DNA of 12,632 bases, from the NCBI GenBank assembly GCA_014729315.1, contig WJKD01000777.1:1-12632 (forward strand), in the 5' to 3' direction. The stretch comes from Promethearchaeota archaeon. GTDB taxonomy: Archaea; Asgardarchaeota; Lokiarchaeia; Sigynarchaeales; SOKP01. A program made the translations under genes and the position numbers. Positions 6,787 to 12,632 of this stretch are shown here, one piece after another. The notes under the pieces were generated by a model. It was not told the origin of the DNA. It worked only from the letters and a program-made list of their open reading frames with translations, and did not search any database. How positions within the stretch are numbered: the stretch's first letter is position 1; every line of letters starts with the position of its first letter.

Positions 6787-8171
6787 GCCTTCTTATCAGC
6801 GTGTAGTTCTTTTATACTAGTCCGAATCTCCTCGTATCTTTCTCTATTTATAGGAAAAAAGATTACTGAAATTATACCTAACATAAGAAAGATTGTAGGA
6901 AATAAGAACATCAATAATCTTAGACCAAAAATAGTTTCGGTGGTCGCTCGTCTCGGGTTAAACACTGCCCATCCCACACTATTGAAGACTAAACTAATGG
7001 AAATAAAAATTGCGATTGTTGTGAACCTGATTGATAATGCTAACATACTATAATAATTAGCTTCCCTTCGTAGACCAGTTTTTAACTCATCTTCGTCTAT
7101 GATTGCCCCCATTAACGGATCTCCCGTATATAATAATCCCGCGATACCCAATCCAGCTAATGTAAAAGCGATCATTGCACCAATGATCTCGGTTATAAAC
7201 ATAAAAGGTAATAAAGTTAGGATTAATGAAGTAAGAGCAAGAATCACTCCACTTTTCACGCCTAGTCTAGTGACTATAATCCTCCATAAAAACATAAAAA
7301 CGACCGCAGATAAAAACGTCATAGCTAGTAAGATGCTAATTGTAGTGGAATCCTTGATGTTTAATACAAAACTGCAATACAAAGGTGCGATGGTCGGTAA
7401 TAATCCTATTGTAAACCAGACCGCGAAGCTAGCGATTATAAAGGTTAAAAATGATTTATTCGTGAAAGTAATTTTCAAAGACTTAAAAAACGGTGGAGCT
7501 AAATCCGAATCCAATGAGTATTCTGGTCTCTCCTTTAATCCAAATTTTATAAAAAATCCCGCAAATATCGCTGCTAAAATCGCCATAAATATCCCGGCGT
7601 ATATATAATTAACGGCATAATCGGGATTGTCGTATTGCGGTATAAAAAAGCTTGGAGCAATCATCGCAAAAATCAAACCGATAATGTTAAAGATTTGAAG
7701 AATGTTGTTAGCTTTGGCTCTATCTTCTAAATCGACGAATATTTCAGGAAAGAGCGAGGTTTGATTCATGGAGTAACTCGTGTAAAATGTGTCAAATAGA
7801 AAGATCATAACTACGAAATAGATAAAAATCGACATTTGACTTGACTGCAATGGAGGGGTCCACAAGAAAATCAATATAAAACATAATGGAACGATACCTC
7901 CTATGATATAGGGTTTTCTTCGACCCCACTTCGTTTTTGTTCGATCAGATAGAACCCCGAGAAAAGGATCATTTATAGCATTCCATATAGACCATAAAAC
8001 GAAGCCTAATGTAATGAGATTAATATTCAACCCTACCACTGCGTAATAAAAAGTGAAAATAAGGAAAGTAAAAGTTTGATAGGAGATCGTATCAGCAATA
8101 GTTGCAGAACTATAGCATACCGCTAATTTTGTAGAATATTGAATGTCTTCTGATGATTCCTTTTTCTCCAT
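6768..8171 (-). CDS. GPH-family (MelB-like) sugar:cation symporter, MFS
   Basis: This 467-residue protein is very hydrophobic, with about twelve membrane segments. It carries the glycoside-pentoside-hexuronide family signature between helices II and III: NAINDPFLGVLSDRTKTKWG followed by RRKPYI (about 64-89). In MelB the acidic residues of this helix bind the coupling cation. After the central loop (about 212-235, KERPEYSLDSD) a second hallmark, DPLMGAIIDEDELKTGLRR (about 350-370), precedes the last helices. It should import a glycoside, oligosaccharide or uronide with Na+ or H+; the substrate cannot be read from sequence. The ATG at 8171 is followed by a short polar N-terminus and the first helix. 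It lies 66 bases downstream of the glycoside hydrolase gene on the same strand, with a TATA-like box in the gap, so it may be transcribed both from there and with the hydrolase. The likely substrate is a glycoside that the hydrolase cuts. Confidence 0.9.
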   Translation of the reverse strand: MEKKESSEDIQYSTKLAVCYSSATIADTISYQTFTFLIFTFYYAVVGLNINLITLGFVLWSIWNAINDPFLGVLSDRTKTKWGRRKPYIIGGIVPLCFILIFLWTPPLQSSQMSIFIYFVVMIFLFDTFYTSYSMNQTSLFPEIFVDLEDRAKANNILQIFNIIGLIFAMIAPSFFIPQYDNPDYAVNYIYAGIFMAILAAIFAGFFIKFGLKERPEYSLDSDLAPPFFKSLKITFTNKSFLTFIIASFAVWFTIGLLPTIAPLYCSFVLNIKDSTTISILLAMTFLSAVVFMFLWRIIVTRLGVKSGVILALTSLILTLLPFMFITEIIGAMIAFTLAGLGIAGLLYTGDPLMGAIIDEDELKTGLRREANYYSMLALSIRFTTIAIFISISLVFNSVGWAVFNPRRATTETIFGLRLLMFLFPTIFLMLGIISVIFFPINRERYEEIRTSIKELHADKKAKIRSS

Positions 8172-8215
8172 GATTAGAAGATAGTCCTATATTATTGTTC
8201 GTATATTAATTCTAA

Positions 8216-8227
8216 GAATATATAAAG
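8216..8227 (-). promoter_or_regulatory. TATA-like box upstream of the symporter gene
   Basis: On the minus strand this reads CTTTATATATTC, a good archaeal TATA match about 45-55 bases upstream of the ATG at 8171 and just past the hydrolase stop. It would give a leader of about 20 bases. Confidence 0.45.
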
Positions 8228-8237
8228 CTTATTGTTG

Positions 8238-10166
8238 TTAATGCGCAGAAATATTTATTTGATGGATGCCGTCTTGCTTTATATAAAGAGATAATGTTTG
8301 TTCAGTCCGCTGCATCTTAAGTTCTCCTTCTGAAATTTCAACATCATAACCTTCTGGATATTGGTATTTTGGTACATATATGACAGTAGGTGCTTCAATT
8401 GTTGAGTCCCCGTCAAATTCAAAAAGAAAATCTTTAGACTCTAGGTCAAACTCCATTTTATATGGAATTCCCGCACAGTATAAGAAGTGAGGCCGACAAA
8501 ATCCCTTAATCGCTCTTCCTCCACTATTTATATTGTTAGGATCGTCTTGTTGATCCTTGCTAAAGATGGACAAGTCCTCTAAATTCCACAAATCTCCCCA
8601 TTCATTCGTATTGTCTGAAGTATAATTCCATTGAGTTGCATGAAGTAGATTCGCATCTAAGGCGTTATAATACATATTTAAGGCACGCATACTTTTTTTA
8701 AATGCTCTCTGCCCTTTTTTAGGATAGTTTTTGTAAGCTTTCTTATTATTAAGATCGCAATGGATTCCAAATTCTCCAATCAGAGTGGGGATGCCTCCCG
8801 CAATCTGTTCTGAGGTGCTCTTAATCTTCGCCAATTGTCGATTAAACATTTTTTGGACATTTTTTTTTCCGAAAATAATTTTCTCGGTCATAACATCATA
8901 ATTAGCTCTAATCATTGCTCGCTTGGTGATGAGAGAACCAATATCATACCAATGAGGCGCGTGTATAAATGGAATTTCGTTAGCGGGCATTGCAAAATTG
9001 GCTTTTTTCCCCATCATCACATTAAGCTCAGGACCCTCAAAAAAAAAGATAGCGTTAGGGATGATATTTTTGATTCTTGTTGAAAACTTCATAATAAAAG
9101 GAGTCAGATAATCTTTGTAGAAGTCCACTTTTTTTCCATTCACCGTCGTAAAATGATCGTTGTTAAGAATTATAGGATTTTCATGTTCATCTAATCCCCA
9201 TATGTCTTCACTTTTCCAGATTTCTTTTGCTCCTTCCAGCCAGCACGAAATACCTTGGGGATTCAAAGTATCTTGCCTTGTTTCTTTAATTGAAGTTCCC
9301 TTTAGTTTTCTATACGGAACAGTAACAGGATAACCTGCAGCTAATTTCATGGCTTCGAATGGTGTAAACGCATGTCCTATAATTTCAGTTAACCCTTGTC
9401 CGGTGCCGTCCACTTTATCTTCAATCCATCCTTTTTTAGGTTCATTCAAAGTATCAAATCCGATAATGGAGGAATTATCTTTAACTCTCTTAGCGACCTT
9501 TTCCATGGCTCCCATGTAATGTCCTTGAAGATAATCTTGGATATTCTTTCCGTCAATATTAAAGGAAGGGGCGAAGTCTTTTCCACCAAAAAATAACGTC
9601 CACATAGTAGCGTTGGCAAATCTCACGTTATTGTTATCCCAAGTCATTGGAGGATAGGCATCGGAATTATTAGGATCATATCGATATTGCATGATGTAGG
9701 CTGCTTCGCTTTTATCAAACTTAGTGAAATCTAATCCCAGTTTCTCAAAAAGCCAACCAGGGGCTCCATCACCTCCCGTCATGCGACTCCATACATCCTG
9801 ATGAGGATCAATAAAAATATAGAAATCATATGGTTCCGCAATTTTTAATACCTCACAAATGTAATCAAGATATTCGTTGTCATATTGATTCGGTCCTTGG
9901 TGTTCTATTGCCTCCCAAGTAACTAAAAATCTTAAACAATTGAATCCCCAATGCTTAATTCGACGAAAATGACCTTCCGCTTCCTTTAAGGGAAAAGGCC
10001 TACCAACAAAAGATACATTTCTATGATCTCTGAAATCCGTTTTTATGTGTGTCGCACCGTTGGGTTCGGTGGGAACTTTCGAACTACCGCCTAAATTGAC
10101 ACCTCTCAGTAATACAATTCTACCGTACTTGTCCACTAACCATTTATTATTAACTTTTAATCTCAT
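8238..10166 (-). CDS. glycoside hydrolase family 5-like, resembling GH5 glucosylceramidase/steryl-glucosidase enzymes
   Basis: The 642-residue protein has a GH5-type barrel and a C-terminal beta-rich region. It opens with the substrate-domain strand GRIVLLRGVNLGGSSKVP (15-32). GFNCLRFLVTWEAIE (74-88) and IDPHQDVWSRMTGGDGAPGW (119-138) follow. That last stretch is very typical of the fungal and bacterial endoglycoceramidase-like and GH5_12-type enzymes. Acid/base Glu242 lies in DTLNEPKKG (238-246), HAPHWYD is at 402-408, nucleophile Glu465 lies in LIGEFGIHCD (462-471), and QWNYTSDNTNEWGD (512-525) lines the site. A beta-sandwich-like tail follows (about 570-640). A long insert (250-350) separates the acid/base from later strands. 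No signal peptide or membrane segment is seen, so it should act in the cytosol, hydrolysing a beta-glucoside such as a steryl, lipid or small aglycone glucoside. Members of this subgroup vary in substrate, so specificity is inferred only. The symporter gene follows on the same strand, 66 bases on. The ATG at 10166 fits the conserved start. Confidence 0.87.
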   Translation of the reverse strand: MRLKVNNKWLVDKYGRIVLLRGVNLGGSSKVPTEPNGATHIKTDFRDHRNVSFVGRPFPLKEAEGHFRRIKHWGFNCLRFLVTWEAIEHQGPNQYDNEYLDYICEVLKIAEPYDFYIFIDPHQDVWSRMTGGDGAPGWLFEKLGLDFTKFDKSEAAYIMQYRYDPNNSDAYPPMTWDNNNVRFANATMWTLFFGGKDFAPSFNIDGKNIQDYLQGHYMGAMEKVAKRVKDNSSIIGFDTLNEPKKGWIEDKVDGTGQGLTEIIGHAFTPFEAMKLAAGYPVTVPYRKLKGTSIKETRQDTLNPQGISCWLEGAKEIWKSEDIWGLDEHENPIILNNDHFTTVNGKKVDFYKDYLTPFIMKFSTRIKNIIPNAIFFFEGPELNVMMGKKANFAMPANEIPFIHAPHWYDIGSLITKRAMIRANYDVMTEKIIFGKKNVQKMFNRQLAKIKSTSEQIAGGIPTLIGEFGIHCDLNNKKAYKNYPKKGQRAFKKSMRALNMYYNALDANLLHATQWNYTSDNTNEWGDLWNLEDLSIFSKDQQDDPNNINSGGRAIKGFCRPHFLYCAGIPYKMEFDLESKDFLFEFDGDSTIEAPTVIYVPKYQYPEGYDVEISEGELKMQRTEQTLSLYIKQDGIHQINISAH

Positions 10167-10182
10167 TTAAGTAAGTATGACC

Positions 10183-10192
10183 TGATTTAATG
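10183..10192 (-). promoter_or_regulatory. possible TATA box of the glycoside hydrolase gene
   Basis: On the minus strand this reads CATTAAATCA, centred about 22 bases upstream of the ATG at 10166. That would make the mRNA leaderless. No Shine-Dalgarno site is seen next to the ATG, which agrees. The match to a TATA box is modest. Confidence 0.3.
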
Positions 10193-10273
10193 CTTTCTCT
10201 CTATGATAATTAATGGATTTAATTTCATTTAAGTTCTATAGAAAAAAATAGGGATTTTATGATCTTCAGCTCA

Positions 10274-10999
10274 TTAACTCTTTCGCTGTTTCTTTCTTCG
10301 TTTTCTTCGGATTTTTTCGATATTTTTCCCGTAGACATATTCCTTGTTTAAGCGTTGGGAATACTGTTCCAACAACGATCGGATCTTTTTAGCGTCTCTT
10401 TTCTTAAATTCTCGCCCTAATTCTATCGAAGTTTAAGCTATTAATTGATTATTAGCCACGAAATTGATTTTATATATTTTTCGGTCGATACCATAAGGAA
10501 AGAGATCGTAAGATCCATAATCTTGCTTAAAAATATGAATTGTGTTAAATTGGGACCATTTTATTTTGAAAGGGGGCTTTTTGGGAAGATCGAATATAAT
10601 CTCTCGATTCGATATGGAAAAAGAACGGTCATATCCCAAAATTTCCGTAAAACGGATAACTTGAACAAGAAGGCAAAGAGTTATGGGGAACGCTGTGAAT
10701 AGAAGAGCCAAAAAGCTAATTACAGCCCAAGGAAAAATAAATAAAGAAACTATCATGAAGATTAGGACCAAAATAAACATCATCGAAACGCAACTAATTA
10801 GGCAATACTTGCTAAAACTATAAGACCTTGTCTTCACAAATTTGTTAGTTTCGGAGATTTGAGAGATTTGGGGCTCAGATATTTTTGTTGGTTTAACATC
10901 TTCTATATTAGCTCCACAATATCGACAAAGCTTGTCTTGTCTTTTACTAGGACTATTAGAAGAGGGACAGACCCTTCCCTATTCATATCTTTCGCTCAT
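10274..10999 (-). pseudogene. decayed gene: zinc ribbon, two membrane segments, PH-like domain; two in-frame stops
   Basis: One reading frame on the minus strand looks coding from the ATG at 10999 to the TAA at 10274-10276 (about 241 codons). It is broken by TAG at 10979-10981, after MSERYE, and by TAA at 10433-10435, after ANNQLIA. Past the first stop it reads GRVCPSSNSPSKRQDKLCRY then CGANIE, a double CxxC zinc ribbon in which the second Cys is Ser. Then come a linker, two hydrophobic segments (around 10660-10800) and a region ending REIIFDLPKKPPFKIKWSQF then INFVANN, like a bacterial-type PH domain. Past the second stop it continues as SIELGREFKKRDAKKIRSLL and EQYSQRLNKE, a charged helix ending in a basic tail. 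The middle part alone (10433-10837, GTG start) could give a 134-residue membrane protein, but the coding-like flanks in the same frame favour decay. Readthrough of TAG as pyrrolysine would not explain the TAA. Function unknown. Confidence 0.7.
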
Positions 11000-11068
11000 A
11001 ATTATTAGATTAGGTTTAGCATATTATTCGAAATTAATTAGAATCTCTCATTTAATATCGAATTTCTA

Positions 11069-11080
11069 GGTATAAAATTT
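11069..11080 (-). promoter_or_regulatory. possible TATA box upstream of the decayed zinc-ribbon gene
   Basis: On the minus strand this reads AAATTTTATACC, about 70-80 bases before the ATG at 10999. A second candidate, CTTAAATAC (about 11092-11100), lies just upstream. Neither can be preferred from sequence alone. Confidence 0.25.
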
Positions 11081-11104
11081 GCACAAAATCGTATTTAAGT
11101 TTTG

Positions 11105-11120
11105 TTGACACATTTGTCAA
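11105..11120. promoter_or_regulatory. palindrome TTGACA-N4-TGTCAA, candidate operator
   Basis: TTGACA (11105-11110) and TGTCAA (11115-11120) are perfect inverted arms around CATT. It lies directly upstream of the TATA-like elements facing the decayed zinc-ribbon gene and about 100 bases past the stop of the 466-residue protein gene. Size and symmetry suit a site for a dimeric regulator; a short RNA hairpin is the alternative. No regulator gene is in the window. Confidence 0.4.
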
Positions 11121-11221
11121 TAGGAATTATCCATTCAAACTCATTGCGATTTAATGATTCTAATTATCATAACATTAATTTCAGTCAAATTTGGGGTTTA
11201 ATGCTAAAAGACAAATTCATG

Positions 11222-12622
11222 TTAACTAACCCAGCCAAGGTATGGCTCTCCATCGTATTTGTTTCTTTTTTTCATATCTTTACATATCTGTATTGTATCA
11301 AGTAATCCTAAGAAGAATTGCCCAAATTTGTCCTTAAAATAAGGACCTTGTTTAATGAAATAATCTTTAATCCAGTCTACGAAAGAGTCTAGAGCTTCAG
11401 AAGTAAGCAAAGAAAGATAAAAAATCATTTGACGCCACGCATAAGCCAGATTTTTGCGGTCTTTCAATTTTCTTTTCCAATTATTTGGTTTTATTTTTCC
11501 CTTTCTACAAATCCATTTAAAGCATCGACGCGGTAACCGTTCAAATTCAGCATCTAAGTGTTCTTCAATTGGTAGAGTCTCAAATAATAAAGCAAGGTTA
11601 TGAGTTGTTAAAATTTGGGCTTGCTCGATTATTTTTCCGTTATTTGAGACAGACCAAAGTTTTTCATCGGAAGAGAGATTTGCTCTTTTATGACATAAAT
11701 GATTAAATTCAACTGAAGTGTTAACCCCGTAACTGCTCAATGTAGGTTTTTTAAACTTCTCAATTTCGCTGAAATCAATTCCGTAATAAGTTTCGTAAAG
11801 AGTACCTTTAAGAATTTTTGCAGTCTTTTGAGCAGCTCCAAGAAATTTACTGGAAAAAGTTCCCATAAATATATCAGCAGCAAGTTCTTCCACTAAAGGA
11901 ATATTTACTCCTGACTGAACTGATAACTTTTGAAGTTCTTGTAAAAGCTTGTTAGGAATAATGAAATGCGGAAAATGTCGTATAACTAAAGTACATATAT
12001 AGCTTAGTAATTCCGTCATCTCTTTAGCGTTATCTTCCTCAATCAAACAAAGTTTATCAATTTGCTGCACCCACGGCAATTCTTCAAATTGAACTTGATG
12101 TTCCAAATTTAAAAGCAGAAGAGACCTCCTATTTCGGAAGGTTTGATAGATTTGGGACATTAAATATTGGAGATCCTCATCCGGATAACTTTTAAAAAGA
12201 GTTTTGGAAGTTAATTGGGGAATAAAAGTAGCTAATACATCGGGAGAGGTAATAATTTTTTGTTCAATAAGCATTTCCATGGAATTTTCTAAACAAAGTT
12301 TCACTTTTGGATGAAAATAAGAAGGAATTTCAAATCTGAGGTTTAAATCATATTTTTTCTTTTCGTGCTCGTTAACTGGGCAAAGAATTCTTTCGACGGA
12401 TTCGAGTCCTTGATGTTTTGGATATTTTTCTAATCTTTGAACTAAAATCTCAGCAATGATTTTTCTATTAAGAGGTAATTGTTGTGACTTTTTTGCGTAG
12501 ATTTCGTTGTTTTTCTTAGATTGGGGCGCACCATATTTCGTAATAAACTGAGCTATAATAGTTCTTATCATCCCTACTTCTCTACCAGTTAAAATCTCAA
12601 TAGAATTTTTACATATTCTCAA
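11222..12622 (-). CDS. protein of unknown function, possibly continuing past the right edge
   Basis: I cannot name this family. The 466 residues are mostly helical and soluble, without a signal peptide or clear membrane segment. Visible features are KYPKHQGLESVERILCPVNE near the start, FEIPSYFHPKVKLCLENSME, a central IIPNKLLQELQKLS followed by LPLVEELAADIFMGTFSSKF and LGAAQKTAKILKGTLYETYY, and a basic stretch RRCFKWICRKGKIKPNNWKR, then helices to a KYDGEPYLGWVS end. The stretch from NKLLQEL to TLYETYYGID looks strongly constrained and resembles conserved hypothetical proteins of bacteria; this is from memory, not a search. Cysteines are scattered with no zinc-ribbon pattern. The longest start visible is TTG at 12622. 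The frame is still open to the window edge, so the gene may begin outside it. The ATG at 12571 (MIRTIIAQFITKYGAPQ) is a good alternative. It stands alone; its nearest neighbour on the same strand is the decayed gene 222 bases on. Confidence 0.8.
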   Translation of the reverse strand: MRICKNSIEILTGREVGMIRTIIAQFITKYGAPQSKKNNEIYAKKSQQLPLNRKIIAEILVQRLEKYPKHQGLESVERILCPVNEHEKKKYDLNLRFEIPSYFHPKVKLCLENSMEMLIEQKIITSPDVLATFIPQLTSKTLFKSYPDEDLQYLMSQIYQTFRNRRSLLLLNLEHQVQFEELPWVQQIDKLCLIEEDNAKEMTELLSYICTLVIRHFPHFIIPNKLLQELQKLSVQSGVNIPLVEELAADIFMGTFSSKFLGAAQKTAKILKGTLYETYYGIDFSEIEKFKKPTLSSYGVNTSVEFNHLCHKRANLSSDEKLWSVSNNGKIIEQAQILTTHNLALLFETLPIEEHLDAEFERLPRRCFKWICRKGKIKPNNWKRKLKDRKNLAYAWRQMIFYLSLLTSEALDSFVDWIKDYFIKQGPYFKDKFGQFFLGLLDTIQICKDMKKRNKYDGEPYLGWVS

Positions 12623-12632
12623 ACACCTACAC

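Noticed and set aside
7099..7608. Plus-strand open frame of 169 codons
   Set aside because: Antisense to the symporter gene. Its Ile/Asn/Lys/Ala-rich repetitive composition is what the reverse of a hydrophobic gene gives, and no motif is seen.
8835..9083. Plus-strand open frame of 82 codons inside the hydrolase gene
   Set aside because: Antisense to well-conserved GH5 coding sequence, no family features.
9396..9596. Plus-strand open frame of 66 codons inside the hydrolase gene
   Set aside because: Antisense to the GH5 acid/base region; shadow frame.
10445..10702. Plus-strand open frame of 85 codons
   Set aside because: Antisense to the decayed zinc-ribbon/PH-like gene, whose minus-strand frame is far more protein-like.
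10979..10981. TAG read as pyrrolysine in the zinc-ribbon gene
   Set aside because: A second stop (TAA) in the same frame and the lost zinc Cys make decay the simpler explanation; no pyrrolysine genes are in the window.
11102..11305. Plus-strand open frame of 67 codons
   Set aside because: Spans an intergenic palindrome and the antisense end of the 466-residue protein gene; no motif or ribosome site.
1..12632. CRISPR array, tRNA or rRNA genes
   Set aside because: No regularly spaced repeats and no cloverleaf or conserved rRNA stretches were seen on either strand, by eye only.

Overview
The window is AT-rich (about one third G+C by eye). Several starts are GTG or TTG, Shine-Dalgarno sites are weak or absent, and TATA-like boxes lie about 20-45 bases upstream of several starts. 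This points to an archaeon. The lineage cannot be fixed from these genes; a mesophilic, gene-rich lineage such as an Asgard archaeon is a guess. Several protein families here (DUF72, NDH-2-like flavoprotein, GPH symporter, GH5) are also common in bacteria, so acquisition by transfer is possible. No tRNA, rRNA or CRISPR array was seen.

Layout from left to right. (1) Positions 1-292, minus strand: the broken 5' part of an IS200/IS605-type tnpB gene running off the left edge. A 40-base imperfect palindrome (404-443) lies between it and the next gene. (2) 452-1261, minus: a DUF72/YecE-like protein. (3) 1414-2961, minus: a 515-residue protein of unknown function with a central pair of membrane segments. 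(4) After a 291-base divergent intergenic region, a plus-strand run of three closely spaced genes: an NDH-2-like flavin oxidoreductase (3253-4404), a beta-class adenine-type DNA methyltransferase (4408-5502) and a PfkB-family sugar kinase (5529-6725). (5) An inverted repeat at 6752-6780 separates this run from convergent minus-strand genes: a GPH-family sugar:cation symporter (6768-8171) and a glycoside hydrolase resembling GH5 glucosylceramidase/steryl-glucosidase-type enzymes (8238-10166). (6) 10274-10999, minus: a decayed gene (zinc ribbon, two membrane segments, PH-like region) with two in-frame stops. (7) 11222-12622, minus: a 466-residue protein of unknown function that may continue past the right edge.

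How they may work together: the symporter, the signal-less (cytosolic) glycoside hydrolase and the kinase can be read as a small glucoside-use module. A glycoside is imported, cut inside the cell, and the freed sugar is phosphorylated. The kinase lies on the other strand, convergent to the first two, so its membership is inferred from family and proximity only. The methyltransferase has no restriction endonuclease beside it. Both ends of the window show gene decay: the tnpB remnant on the left and the zinc-ribbon gene on the right.

Intergenic stretches are all shorter than 300 bases. 293-451 holds the two hairpins next to tnpB. 1262-1413 and 2962-3252 hold TATA-like elements. 10167-10273 holds only a possible TATA-like box. 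11000-11221 holds TATA-like elements and a TTGACA-N4-TGTCAA palindrome.
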